A stretch of DNA of 64,000 nt from Sphingopyxis panaciterrulae (GTDB taxonomy: Bacteria; Pseudomonadota; Alphaproteobacteria; Sphingomonadales; Sphingomonadaceae). How positions within the stretch are numbered: position 1 is the stretch's first letter; every line of letters begins with the position of its first letter. The position numbers were made by a program, and so were the translations under genes. The notes under the pieces were generated by a model. The model saw only the letters and a program-made list of their open reading frames with translations. It did no database searches and was not told the DNA's origin. The stretch covers positions 62,001 to 126,000 of the forward strand of contig NZ_JACIJH010000010.1 in NCBI RefSeq assembly GCF_014199295.1. The letters are read 5' to 3'. This document shows, in pieces, positions 1 through 7,838 of the stretch.

Positions 1-361
1 GATAATCACGGATGCCATATTTGGCGTCATAGGCGTAATCGGCATGGCCGGGGCGATAGGCCTGCGCGATCTCCCCATAATCCTTCGAGCGCTGGTCGAC
101 ATTCTCGATCATCAGGCTGATCGGCGTGCCGGTCGTCTTGCCCTCGAAGACGCCCGACAGGATGCGCACCTGATCGGGCTCCTGCCGCTGCGTCGTGTGG
201 CGCGACTGGCCGGGACGGCGCTTGTCGAGAAAGGGCTGGATGTCGGCCTCCGACAGCGACAGCCGCGGTGGGCAACCGTCGACGACCGCGCCGAGCGCCG
301 GCCCGTGGCTTTCACCCCAGGTCGCGAATCGAAAGACGCGTCCGAAGCTGTTGAAACTCAT
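1..361 (-). CDS. aroC: Chorismate synthase (N-terminal part, cut by window edge)
   Basis: Last step of the shikimate pathway, turning 5-enolpyruvylshikimate 3-phosphate into chorismate with reduced FMN. Only the first 120 residues are in the window. The translation opens [20 protein letters not shown], with the conserved GESHG block, and continues with [11 protein letters not shown] and AYRPGHADY, which are family signature stretches. The ATG (361) overlaps the TGA of the upstream VOC-family gene as ATGA, so translation is probably coupled. It ends a leftward gene group that includes fabI. The rest of the gene lies beyond base 1. Confidence 0.96.
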   Translation of the reverse strand, partial: MSFNSFGRVFRFATWGESHGPALGAVVDGCPPRLSLSEADIQPFLDKRRPGQSRHTTQRQEPDQVRILSGVFEGKTTGTPISLMIENVDQRSKDYGEIAQAYRPGHADYAYDAKYGIRDY

Positions 362-732
362 GCGCGCGGGGTCCTGTCCATGAATTCGATCCGGTTGCCG
401 AAAGGGTCTTCGGTGAAGAAGCGATGGCGACCGTCGATGATGCTGTCATCGTGAGTCGCGAAGCCCGCCGCATCGAGGCGCGCACGCAGCGCGTCGAGCG
501 CGTCGGTCGCGAGCGCGACATGCGCCTTTTTCGCCGCCCGGAAATCCGCCTCCACGCCCAGATGAAGCTGACGGTCGCCGAGCGCGAACCAGCAGCCGCC
601 TCGCGCCGCCATGTCGGGGGGCTTGGGCAATTCGGCGAGCCCGAGCAGCACGCCGAAGAAGGCGCGGACCTGCGCCTCGCCGCCGACGGGCATGGCGATC
701 TGCACATGATCGATGGCCAATGCGAAATCCAT
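358..732 (-). CDS. VOC/glyoxalase-family protein
   Basis: Single vicinal-oxygen-chelate domain of 124 residues. It starts [15 protein letters not shown], the usual beta-alpha-beta opening with a metal-ligand type His (DHVQ). The C-terminal half has [17 protein letters not shown], the DPFGN-IEF pattern typical of glyoxalase and bleomycin-resistance relatives, with a Glu that could be a metal ligand. The reading frame is open further upstream (to 843), but family alignment places the start at the ATG at 732. It overlaps aroC by 4 bases. Substrate is unknown. Confidence 0.85.
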   Translation of the reverse strand: MDFALAIDHVQIAMPVGGEAQVRAFFGVLLGLAELPKPPDMAARGGCWFALGDRQLHLGVEADFRAAKKAHVALATDALDALRARLDAAGFATHDDSIIDGRHRFFTEDPFGNRIEFMDRTPRA

Positions 733-788
733 TTTCGCGCGATGGCGGGATTCGCGCCGTAATTCAAGCGCCGCGGCGCGTTCCGGGT

Positions 789-1316
789 TCAGCCGAGGCG
801 GGAGAAGGCGGGCGCGTAATCGGCCCGGCCGCGCCCGGGCCATGCCGTGTCCCCAAACATCATCGCCATGAAATGCGGCCCCGCGAAGGGCGAGGCGAAA
901 CGCGCGGCAAGGTCGGGCGAATAGCCGAAGCGCGGGTAATAGGCCGCGTGCCCGAGGACGAAGCTGATCGCCACGCCCTGCGCGCGCAGGTCATCCAGAC
1001 CGGCGCGGATCAGCGTGCCGCCGATCCCCTGCCCCTGCCGTTCGGGCACGACCGATACGGGCGCGAGCCCCGCGGCGGGCAGCGGCGCGCCGTCGGCTTC
1101 GACGTCCATCCGGCTGAACAGCACATGCCCGGCAATCGCGCCACCCGCTTCCGCGACGAGCGAGACCAGCGCGTCGCCGTCGGCCTCCAGCATCCGCACC
1201 AGCTCGGCCTCGCCCTGATAGCCGTGCTCGGTCCCGGCGAAGGCCGAGCGGATGATCGCGTCGATGGCGTCGGCATCCGCCGCCGTGGCGGAACGGATGG
1301 CGAGACCGTCAGGCAA
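789..1316 (-). CDS. GNAT-family N-acetyltransferase (YhbS-like)
   Basis: 175 residues forming one GNAT domain. The acetyl-CoA pyrophosphate-binding loop is visible as VPERQGQGIGGTLI (the Q/RxxGxG/A motif). HAAYYPRFGYSP in the C-terminal part is typical of the YhbS-like branch. The start is a TTG (1316) lying inside the last codons of fabI, an 8-base overlap; no ATG further in would keep the first strand (LAIRSATAADADAI). Probably translated together with fabI. The acceptor substrate cannot be told from the sequence. Confidence 0.85.
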   Translation of the reverse strand: MPDGLAIRSATAADADAIDAIIRSAFAGTEHGYQGEAELVRMLEADGDALVSLVAEAGGAIAGHVLFSRMDVEADGAPLPAAGLAPVSVVPERQGQGIGGTLIRAGLDDLRAQGVAISFVLGHAAYYPRFGYSPDLAARFASPFAGPHFMAMMFGDTAWPGRGRADYAPAFSRLG

Positions 1317-2136
1317 GCGCGATATCCGGCGCGTCTTCCTGCTTCATGCCGACGGTGTGATAGCCCGCGTCGACATGGTGGGTTTCGCCGGTCACGCCGC
1401 TCGCGAGATCGCTCAGCAGATAGAGGGCCGAGCCGCCGACATCGTCGATGGTGACGTTGCGGCGCAGCGGGGCGTTATGCTCGTTCCATTTGAGGATCAG
1501 GCGAAAGTCGCCGATTCCGCTCGCCGCCAGCGTCTTGATCGGCCCGGCCGAGATGGCGTTCACGCGCACCCCCTGCGGGCCGTAATCGTTGGCGAGATAT
1601 TTGACGCTGGTTTCGAGCGCCGACTTGGCGACGCCCATGACGTTATAATGCGGGATGACCTTCTCCGCGCCATAATAGCTGAGCGTCAGCAGCGAGCCGC
1701 CGCCCTGGCCCGTTTCGGGGTCGACGGGCGTCATCATCGCCGACGCCCGCTTCGCCACCGCAGTGAAGCTGTAGACGCTGATGTTCATCGTCATCAGGAA
1801 ATCGTCGAGTCCGATGTCGGCATAGTGGCCGCGCAAGGCTTCCTTGTTGGTGTAGCCGATCGCGTGGACCACGAAGTCGATCGTCGGCCAGCGCGCCGCG
1901 AGCGTCGCGAAGGCCTGGTCGAGATTCGCCATGTCGGACACGTCGCAATCGATCAGGACATCGCAACCCAGCTCGTCGGCGAGCGGCTTCACCCGCTTCA
2001 GCATCACCTCGCCTTGATAGCTGATGGCGAGTTCGGCGCCCGCGCCGTGCAGCGCCTTCGCAATGCCCCAGGCGAGCGATTTGTCGTTCGCGAGGCCCAT
2101 GATCAGCCCGCGCTTGCCCTTCATCAGACCCGTCAT
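1309..2136 (-). CDS. fabI: Enoyl-[acyl-carrier-protein] reductase (NADH), FabI type
   Basis: Reduces trans-2-enoyl-ACP in the last step of each fatty-acid elongation cycle, in the cytoplasm. The 275-residue protein has the divergent SDR cofactor loop seen in FabI (GLANDKSLAWGIAKAL), the CDVSD segment, and the Y-x6-K catalytic pair in YNVMGVAKSALE. The C-terminal part has VRVNAISAGPIKTLAASGIGDF, which is characteristic of FabI rather than other SDRs. An alternative start is Met5. Its ATG overlaps the stop of the BrkB-like gene (ATGA), and the GNAT gene starts inside its end. Confidence 0.97.
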   Translation of the reverse strand: MTGLMKGKRGLIMGLANDKSLAWGIAKALHGAGAELAISYQGEVMLKRVKPLADELGCDVLIDCDVSDMANLDQAFATLAARWPTIDFVVHAIGYTNKEALRGHYADIGLDDFLMTMNISVYSFTAVAKRASAMMTPVDPETGQGGGSLLTLSYYGAEKVIPHYNVMGVAKSALETSVKYLANDYGPQGVRVNAISAGPIKTLAASGIGDFRLILKWNEHNAPLRRNVTIDDVGGSALYLLSDLASGVTGETHHVDAGYHTVGMKQEDAPDIALA

Positions 2137-3218
2137 TCGTCTTCTCCGGTCTTGGTGTCGTCGACCATGATGTCGTCCACGCGCCCAATAGCGTTATGTC
2201 CCAAATCCTCAACCTCGACGAGCGCGGCGTTGAGTTCGGCACCGATCACCATACCCAATCCGACGAGGTAGAAAAAGAAAAGCGCGACCATGACCCCGGC
2301 CAGACTGCCGTAAGTCGCGTCATAGCTGAGCAGGCTGGCCAGCAAAGGCGGAAGCGCCAGAGTGACCCCGATCCACCACAGGGTGGTGAACAGCGCGCCC
2401 GGCCATTTCGGGCATTTCTTCTGCCGGCGATATTTGGCGGGGGTGAGCGAATAGAAGAGCAGGTAGATGGCGAGGAACAGTCCGGCGCCCGACACGATTC
2501 GCGACAGCGCAACCGCGCCCGCCGACTGGAATTGCGCGGGCAACACGCGCGTCACGAACTGTTCGACGCCGACGATCAGCACCTGCATGCTGAACGACAG
2601 CAGCATCAGCACCACCGCGCCGCTGATGATGCCGATCGACAGCAGCCGGTAATGAAAGAAGCCGCGGCTGAAGTGGGTGCCATAGGCGCGGCGCAATATG
2701 TCGCGGATCGTCTCGACGAGGCTGCCAACGGTCCACAGGGCGACGAGCGCGCCGAGCCACAGGAAAATCCCCGTTCGCGCCGACATCACCTCGCGGATCG
2801 GCCCCGCCAGCGCCCGCGCGACCGTCGGCGGCATGATCGAGAAAACCGCGTCGATCGCCGCCTCTCCCCCCGCGCTGCCGCCGAACAGGCTGAGCGCGGC
2901 GGCAAGCAGGATGAAGAAGGGGAAGAGCGCGATCAGCGCCAAATAGGCGAGATTGCCGGCGTGGATGAAACCGTCGGTATAGGTGCCGACGATCACGCGG
3001 CGGATGATGTGGAAGGCGCGGGTTCCCGGCCCCAGCGTCTCGCGCCCGCGATCGAGGACGCCCTGCGCCGCGGCTTTCAGGTGCAGCCGCTTGGCGCGCT
3101 CGGCGCGCGCCTCGGGCGAGTGCGGCGAATGGCCTTCGGCGAGAAATTCCTTGCCGACTTCCTCGGCAACTTCGCGTTCGAGCGCGGCGGCAGCTTTCTT
3201 CTCGGCGCGATCAGCCAC
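2133..3218 (-). CDS. YihY/BrkB-family inner-membrane protein
   Basis: 361 residues with a charged, Lys/Arg/Glu-rich N-terminal 60 residues, then several hydrophobic helices. The first is around LAYLALIALFPFFILLAAAL, and later ones fall near residues 150, 200, 245 and 310. The motif with TDGFIHAGNLAYLALIALFPF is typical of the YihY/virulence factor BrkB family, once annotated as ribonuclease BN. The function of the family is not settled. The start is GTG (3218), just after the dnaJ-like stop. It overlaps fabI by 4 bases, so it is part of the same transcript. Confidence 0.88.
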   Translation of the reverse strand: MADRAEKKAAAALEREVAEEVGKEFLAEGHSPHSPEARAERAKRLHLKAAAQGVLDRGRETLGPGTRAFHIIRRVIVGTYTDGFIHAGNLAYLALIALFPFFILLAAALSLFGGSAGGEAAIDAVFSIMPPTVARALAGPIREVMSARTGIFLWLGALVALWTVGSLVETIRDILRRAYGTHFSRGFFHYRLLSIGIISGAVVLMLLSFSMQVLIVGVEQFVTRVLPAQFQSAGAVALSRIVSGAGLFLAIYLLFYSLTPAKYRRQKKCPKWPGALFTTLWWIGVTLALPPLLASLLSYDATYGSLAGVMVALFFFYLVGLGMVIGAELNAALVEVEDLGHNAIGRVDDIMVDDTKTGEDE

Positions 3219-3221
3219 GCA

Positions 3222-4145
3222 TCACACGCCGAGATCGGCCCGCACGGGGCGCGTGTCGGTCCAATCGTCGACCAGCCGGGCGAGCGACGCATCGTCGTTC
3301 GGCAGATCGACCATCAGCCGCACGAGCTGGTCGCCGCGCCCGCCGCCCTTTTGGCTGAAACCCTTGCCCTTGAGCCGCATCACCTTGCCCGAGGTCGAGC
3401 CGGCGGGCACCGACAGCATCACCGGCCCGTCGACCGTCGGCACCTTGACCTTCGCGCCCTTCACCGCCTCGTTCAGCGTGACCGGCAGGTCGAGACGGAT
3501 GTTGGCGCCCTCGCGCTCGAAGAAGGGGTGGTCCTTGACGGTGATGGTGACGATGCCGTCGCCATGGCCGCCCGGCCCCGGCTGCCCCTTGCCCGCGAGG
3601 CGCATCTGGGTGCCGGTCTCGACCCCGGCGGGGAGCTTGAGATCGATGGTCTTGCCGTCGGCCAGCGTGATGCGCTGCATCGCCTGAGTCGCCGCGTCGA
3701 CGAAGGACACAGCGAGGCGATAGGCGACGTTGGCACCCTTTTGCGGCGCCGCGCCGCGCCCGCCGAAACCGCCGAACGGACTGCCGCCGCCGGCGCCGCG
3801 GCCGCCGAACAACCCTTCGAAGATGTCGCCGAAATCCGCGCCCTCGCCGCCGAAACCACCCTGCGCTCCGCCGCGCGGGTCGCCGCGGAAACCACCGCTG
3901 CCATAACCGAAGGGCATGGCCGGATTGCCGTCGGCGTCGATCTCGCCGCGGTCGAACTGCGCGCGTTTTTCCTTGTCGGAGAGAAGGTCATAGGCCTTGG
4001 TGACGTCGGAGAATTTCTCCGCCGCCTTCGGATTCTCCTTGTTCCGGTCGGGATGCAACTGCTTGGCGAGCTTGCGGTACGCCGACTTGATCTCCGCTTC
4101 GCTCGCATTCTTCGCGACGCCGAGGGTGGAATAGGGATCTGCCAT
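3222..4145 (-). CDS. DnaJ/CbpA-type J-domain co-chaperone without zinc finger
   Basis: 307 residues: J domain at 1-70 with HPD at residues 31-33, a Gly/Phe-rich linker at about 75-135 (GGFGGEGADFGDIFEGLFGG) and the two beta-rich substrate-binding domains of DnaJ at about 140-300 (KLPAGVETGTQMRLAGKGQPG). The four CxxCxGxG zinc repeats of true DnaJ are absent, which matches the CbpA/DjlA-like type II class. By family it stimulates DnaK ATPase and hands over unfolded clients. It is first in the leftward fabI-aroC group and divergent from pdxH, with a repeat element (4242-4367) in the shared upstream space. Confidence 0.9.
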   Translation of the reverse strand: MADPYSTLGVAKNASEAEIKSAYRKLAKQLHPDRNKENPKAAEKFSDVTKAYDLLSDKEKRAQFDRGEIDADGNPAMPFGYGSGGFRGDPRGGAQGGFGGEGADFGDIFEGLFGGRGAGGGSPFGGFGGRGAAPQKGANVAYRLAVSFVDAATQAMQRITLADGKTIDLKLPAGVETGTQMRLAGKGQPGPGGHGDGIVTITVKDHPFFEREGANIRLDLPVTLNEAVKGAKVKVPTVDGPVMLSVPAGSTSGKVMRLKGKGFSQKGGGRGDQLVRLMVDLPNDDASLARLVDDWTDTRPVRADLGV

Positions 4146-4241
4146 GGGTCTCCTGTAGCCCGATAAGATGTTGACCGGAAAGGCCCGATTGCGCGCGCGA
4201 TGTGGGAATGTCCGGCGGGGCGGTCAAGTTCCGCCCAATCT

Positions 4242-4367
4242 CCCCTCCCCTTCAGGGGAGGACAGCGAAACTTGGCAGCTTGCTGCCTAGTTGCAGCGGG
4301 TGGGGGCCGACGGCCTTGCGCGAAGCCGACAGGCCCCACCCCAACCCCTCCCCTGAAGGGGAGGGGC
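4242..4367. repeat. Palindrome-ended repeat, copy A (126 bp, short form)
   Basis: Both ends are GC-rich palindromes, CCCCTCCCCTTCAGGGGAGG on the left and an inverted partner with TGAA in its loop on the right (4345-4367). Inside are the shared core CAGCGAAACTTGGCAGCTTG, a TGCTGCC hairpin arm, and a degenerate GGGGGCC/GGCCCC arm pair. It has the same length and order of parts as copies at 39631 and 41298. It sits in the divergent space between the dnaJ-like gene and pdxH, 45 bases before the pdxH start. Confidence 0.85.
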
Positions 4368-4411
4368 TTATCGCTTGCTCGTTCGGGGCGCGCCGCATTA
4401 GAAGCGCGCGC

Positions 4412-4993
4412 ATGACGACCACCGACCCCTTCGCCCTGTTCGATGCCTGGTTCGCCGAAGCGCGCGCCAGCGAGCCCAATGATTCGAACGCGATGGCGCT
4501 CGCCACCGCGACGCCGGACGGCCGCCCCTCGCTGCGCATGGTGCTGCTGAAGGGGCATGGGCCGGACGGGTTCGTCTTCTACACCAATCTCGACAGCCGC
4601 AAGGGCGGCGAGCTGGCCGCGAACCCGCAGGTCGCGCTGCTGTTCCACTGGAAGTCGCTGCGGCGCCAGATCCGTATCGAGGGGCCGGTCGCGCCGGTCG
4701 CCGACAGCGTCGCCGACGCCTATTTCGCGACGCGCAGCCGCGACAGCCAGCTCGGCGCCTGGGCGAGCGACCAGTCGCGGCCGCTCGAGTCCCGCGCGAC
4801 CTTCGAGGCGCGCTTCGCCGGGATGCAGGCGCGTTTCGAGGGGCGGGACGTGCCGCGCCCGCCGCGCTGGTCGGGCTGGCGCGTGACCCCCGAGCGCATC
4901 GAATATTGGCAGGACCGCGCCCACCGTCTCCACGAACGCACCCTGTTCGTCCGCGACGGCGAGGACTGGACGAAAGGATATCTCTATCCATGA
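4412..4993 (+). CDS. pdxH: Pyridoxamine/pyridoxine 5'-phosphate oxidase
   Basis: FMN enzyme that makes pyridoxal 5'-phosphate, the active vitamin B6. The 193 residues include ATATPDGRPSLRMVLLKGHG and FVFYTNLDSRKGGELAANP (FMN and phosphate contacts), LGAWASDQSRPLESR, and the C-terminal PPRWSGWRVTPERIEYWQDR with RLHERTLF, all diagnostic for PdxH. The frame is open from 4202 across the repeat, but family length and the MTTTDPFALFDAWFAEA opening set the ATG at 4412. Its TGA overlaps the ATG of the next gene (ATGA). Confidence 0.96.
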   Translation: MTTTDPFALFDAWFAEARASEPNDSNAMALATATPDGRPSLRMVLLKGHGPDGFVFYTNLDSRKGGELAANPQVALLFHWKSLRRQIRIEGPVAPVADSVADAYFATRSRDSQLGAWASDQSRPLESRATFEARFAGMQARFEGRDVPRPPRWSGWRVTPERIEYWQDRAHRLHERTLFVRDGEDWTKGYLYP

Positions 4994-5805
4994 GTTGGCG
5001 CCGCCTTCCCATCACGCAGGTCGACGCCTTTGCCGACCGCCCCTTCACCGGAAATCCCGCCGCGGTGATGCCGCTCGACGAATGGCTGAGCGATGCGATG
5101 CTGCTGAACATCGCGGCCGAGAACAATTTGTCCGAAACCGCCTTTCTGCTTCCCGACGAGGACAGCGAGGCCGATTACGAGCTGCGCTGGTTTACCCCGG
5201 CGACCGAGATCGCGCTGTGCGGCCATGCGACGCTCGCTTCGGGCCATGTCCTGCTGACCGCGGCGCCGTGGCGCGACGCGATGGTCTTTCGCACCCGCGA
5301 GGCAGGGATGCTGCGCGTCGCGCGCGACGGCGAGGACGGCTATCGCATGGCGCTTCCCGCCTATCCTCCGGAGCCGAAACCCCTGCTCGAGATCGCCAGC
5401 GCAGTCGGCGGGTCGCCGGTGGAGACGCTGTGGCACCCCGGCCGCTATGCGCTGCTCGTCTATGACAGCGCCGCCGCGGTGCGGGCGCTGGCGCCCGACA
5501 TGGCGGCGCTGCGCGCGCTCGGCAATATCCAGGCGATCGCGACCGCGCCGGGCGACGGCGACCCGTCGGGCGCCGATGTCGTCAGCCGCGTCTTCGTGCC
5601 CGGCGCCGGGGTCGATGAGGACCCGGTCACCGGATCGGCGCATTGCGTGCTCACCCCTTATTGGACCGCCCGCCTCGGCCGCGATCGCTTCGCCGCCTTT
5701 CAGGCCAGCGCGCGCGGCGGCCATGTCGGCTGCCGGCTGGATGGGGATAGGGTGGAATTATCGGGGACGTGCGTCACGACGCTGACGGGCGAGTTTCTGC
5801 TGTAG
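4990..5805 (+). CDS. PhzF-family isomerase-like protein
   Basis: 271 residues of the PhzF/diaminopimelate-epimerase fold. The opening TQVDAFADRPFTGNPAAVMPL and the block NLSETAFLLP, containing the Glu that acts as general acid/base in PhzF, are present. So are LRWFTPATEIALCGHATLAS and the C-terminal DPVTGSAHCVLTPYW. No phenazine genes are nearby, so its substrate is unknown; most family members are uncharacterised. It is translationally coupled to pdxH by a 4-base overlap. Confidence 0.9.
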   Translation: MSWRRLPITQVDAFADRPFTGNPAAVMPLDEWLSDAMLLNIAAENNLSETAFLLPDEDSEADYELRWFTPATEIALCGHATLASGHVLLTAAPWRDAMVFRTREAGMLRVARDGEDGYRMALPAYPPEPKPLLEIASAVGGSPVETLWHPGRYALLVYDSAAAVRALAPDMAALRALGNIQAIATAPGDGDPSGADVVSRVFVPGAGVDEDPVTGSAHCVLTPYWTARLGRDRFAAFQASARGGHVGCRLDGDRVELSGTCVTTLTGEFLL

Positions 5806-5814
5806 CCATGCCAT

Positions 5815-5990
5815 CCCTCCCCCTTGATGGGGGAGGCAGCGAGACTTGGCGGCTCGCCGCCTAGTCGCAGCAGAGGGGGTGCGGCCGCGGCCTGAAGCGA
5901 GCGATGCAAGGACGCACCATCACCCCCATCCAACTGCGCCTAATCGCTTCGCGATAAGGCTTCGTATCCTTCCCCCATCAAGGGGGAAGG
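5815..5990. repeat. Palindrome-ended repeat, copy B (176 bp, long form without gene)
   Basis: Left end 5815-5836 (CCCTCCCCCTTGATGGGGGA...) and right end 5968-5990 are inverted partners with loops TTGAT and ATCAA. The core GAGACTTGGCGGCTCGCCGC is followed by AGTCGCAGCAGAGGGGGTGC and then CGGCCTGAAGCGA. This last stretch matches the start region of the DUF559 gene in copy D (GCGACATGAAGCGG), with the ATG changed to CTG. The right half carries TAATCGCTTCGCGATAAGGC, a further hairpin. It fills the space between the convergent phzF-like and serine hydrolase genes. Confidence 0.85.
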
Positions 5991-5998
5991 TAAAGCTA

Positions 5999-7156
5999 TC
6001 AAAGCGCGCCCTGCAGATCCGCGAGATGGCGGCGCAGTTCGGGGAACTGGTCATCCTTCGTGATCCCCAGCCGCACGATCGTCACGCGCTGCGACGGCGA
6101 GACGATGATATATTGGCCCTGGTGGCCGATGCAGGCGAACAGGTCGTTGGGGCCGCGGTCGGGCCACAGCGCTGGGGTCACCCCGGCCGGGCGCGACCGG
6201 TTGAGCCAGATGTGGCCGCCATATCCGGCATCGTTCGCCGACGGGGTCAGCATGAAGCGCATCCAGCTTTCGGGAAGCAGACGCTGGCCGTTCACCACGC
6301 CGTGATGGCGCAGGAACTCGCCGAACTTAGCATAGTCGCGCGCGGTCGCGTGCATGATCGAGCCGCCGATCATCGTGCCCTTCGCGTCGAACTCGGGGGT
6401 CAGGCTGGTCATGCCGAGCGGCTCGATCAGCCGGCCGGCGATGAAATCGCGCATCGCCTCGCGCCGCGCTTCGGAGTTCGGCGACGGGGTGAGCGTGTCG
6501 GCGAGGATATCGGACAGGATGACGCTCGTCGCCGAACTATAGTTGAAGACCTCGCCCGGCCGCGCCACCGCCGGTTTCGCTTCGGCAAAGCCCGCCATGT
6601 CCTGCGCGCCGCCTCCGAACAACATGGTCACCGTGTCGCTCGCCCAGACGGGATCGCCCTCCTCGACATGATCGAGGCCCGACGCCATGTGCAGCAGGTC
6701 GCGCAGCCGGATCGCGCCGCGCGGATCGCCGCTGCGTTGCCACGCGGCGACCGGGGCCGGTCCGTCGAGCGACAGCCGTCCGTCGGCGACCATGAAGCCA
6801 GCGAGCACCGCGGTGATGCTCTTGGCCATCGACCAGCTTATCAGTTTGGAATCGGGGCCAAAGCCCGCGCCATAGCGTTCGTAGATCAGTTTGCCATCGC
6901 GCAGCACGAGCAGCGCGCGCGTCTCGCCGACGGCGTCCGCATCGGTGAACAGCGCATCGGCCCGTGCCTTGACCGCGGGATCGAGCGCGGGGAGCGGGCG
7001 CGGCGCGTCGCCGGCGCGCGCGTCGGCGATCGACAGGCCGAGCCGCGGCGCGGGGGTCGCGGGCGCCATGGCCCCCTGCCCCGCCGCCTGCGACAGCGAC
7101 CAGAGGCCGAGCGCCGCGACGATGCCACTTGCCAGCAAGGCCTTTTTGGTGATCAT
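5999..7156 (-). CDS. Serine hydrolase, class C beta-lactamase / penicillin-binding fold
   Basis: 385 residues with an N-terminal signal segment (about 1-25, ITKKALLASGIVAALGLWSL). The catalytic SxxK is SMAK at residues 109-112, a second-motif YSS is in VFNYSSATSVI, and the third-motif region is represented by HQGQYIIVSP, where the usual KTG-type triad is replaced by HQG. This arrangement is seen in esterase/EstB-like and 6-aminohexanoate hydrolase-like members, so real beta-lactamase activity is not implied. Exported to the periplasm. It is divergent from the small membrane protein at 7165, 8 bases apart. Confidence 0.88.
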   Translation of the reverse strand: MITKKALLASGIVAALGLWSLSQAAGQGAMAPATPAPRLGLSIADARAGDAPRPLPALDPAVKARADALFTDADAVGETRALLVLRDGKLIYERYGAGFGPDSKLISWSMAKSITAVLAGFMVADGRLSLDGPAPVAAWQRSGDPRGAIRLRDLLHMASGLDHVEEGDPVWASDTVTMLFGGGAQDMAGFAEAKPAVARPGEVFNYSSATSVILSDILADTLTPSPNSEARREAMRDFIAGRLIEPLGMTSLTPEFDAKGTMIGGSIMHATARDYAKFGEFLRHHGVVNGQRLLPESWMRFMLTPSANDAGYGGHIWLNRSRPAGVTPALWPDRGPNDLFACIGHQGQYIIVSPSQRVTIVRLGITKDDQFPELRRHLADLQGAL

Positions 7157-7164
7157 GACGCCCC

Positions 7165-7581
7165 ATGCCTAACACCAACCCGCCCGGCCCGGCAACGGCA
7201 GAACCGGCGGCCCCGTCGCCGGCAGGCGATGCCGCGCCGGAGCGTCCCGCGCCGCGGCGGCCGAGCCGCTGGAGCGGCTGCCTGCCGTGGGCGATCCTGC
7301 TGCTGGTGCTGCTGCTCGGCCTGCTGATCTGGAAATTTCCCGATTTCAAGGCGCAGGCCGAGGTCGGATCGGCCTATGCCGCGCGCGTCGGCTGCTCGTG
7401 CCGCTATGTGCAGGGGCGCAGCCTCGAAAGCTGCCAGACCGACTTCGAGCCGGGCATGGACATGGTGTCGATCAGCGAGGATCCCGCGACGAAGACGATC
7501 ACCGGCAGCGTCCCGCTGCTCGCTTCGCGCAGCGCCCATTATGCGGGCGCCAGCGGCTGCCTGCTCGATCCCGCTAATTAA
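7165..7581 (+). CDS. Single-pass membrane protein with Cys-rich periplasmic part, unknown function
   Basis: 138 residues. A Pro/Ala-rich cytoplasmic N-terminus (1-40) is followed by one strong membrane helix, PWAILLLVLLLGLLIW, and an exported domain with four cysteines: CSC in VGCSCRYVQGRSLESCQTDF and one in SGCLLDPAN. The cysteines could form disulphides. I do not recognise a named family. It starts 8 bases from the divergent serine hydrolase, so shared regulation or function is possible. It converges with a small membrane protein, with which it overlaps by 4 bases. Confidence 0.75.
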   Translation: MPNTNPPGPATAEPAAPSPAGDAAPERPAPRRPSRWSGCLPWAILLLVLLLGLLIWKFPDFKAQAEVGSAYAARVGCSCRYVQGRSLESCQTDFEPGMDMVSISEDPATKTITGSVPLLASRSAHYAGASGCLLDPAN

Positions 7582-7823
7582 CGCTCGATCGTTCGCGTCG
7601 CCAGCGCCAGCCCCGCCGGAACGCCGAAGACGAGCAGCCATACCACCGCCTCCTCGCCCAGCCCGTATCCGGCATGGACGACGCCGACGACCAGATTGCC
7701 GAGCGAGATCAGCAGCCACAGCCACAGAAAGCGCCGCGTGGCAGCCCCTGGATCGCGCATCGCGAAGCGCAGTCCGATCAGCAACGCGATGCCGACAATC
7801 AGCATGATCGCGGTATGCGACAT
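7578..7823 (-). CDS. Small two/three-helix membrane protein, unknown
   Basis: 81 residues, almost entirely hydrophobic: helices near residues 5-22, 33-52 and 60-76, with basic residues in the loops (RFAMRDPGAATRR). No family recognised. It lies directly downstream of the LtrA-like gene on the same strand (15 bases between them), so it is probably in one transcript with it. The 3' end overlaps the convergent gene by 4 bases. Confidence 0.65.
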   Translation of the reverse strand: MSHTAIMLIVGIALLIGLRFAMRDPGAATRRFLWLWLLISLGNLVVGVVHAGYGLGEEAVVWLLVFGVPAGLALATRTIER

Positions 7824-7838
7824 GTCCCTGTCCTCCCC

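Noticed and set aside
2196-4166. Long plus-strand reading frame opposite the BrkB-like and dnaJ-like genes
   Set aside because: Highly charged Arg/Glu/Gln/His-rich antisense translation with no family pattern; the minus strand has clear fabI, BrkB and DnaJ proteins.
4202-4411. Longer N-terminus for PdxH from the upstream in-frame ATG
   Set aside because: It would translate repeat copy A; normal PdxH length and start block begin at 4412.
5999-7156. Calling the serine hydrolase an AmpC-type antibiotic beta-lactamase
   Set aside because: The third active-site motif is not the KTG of class C enzymes (HQG at the matching place); esterase/hydrolase relatives fit better.
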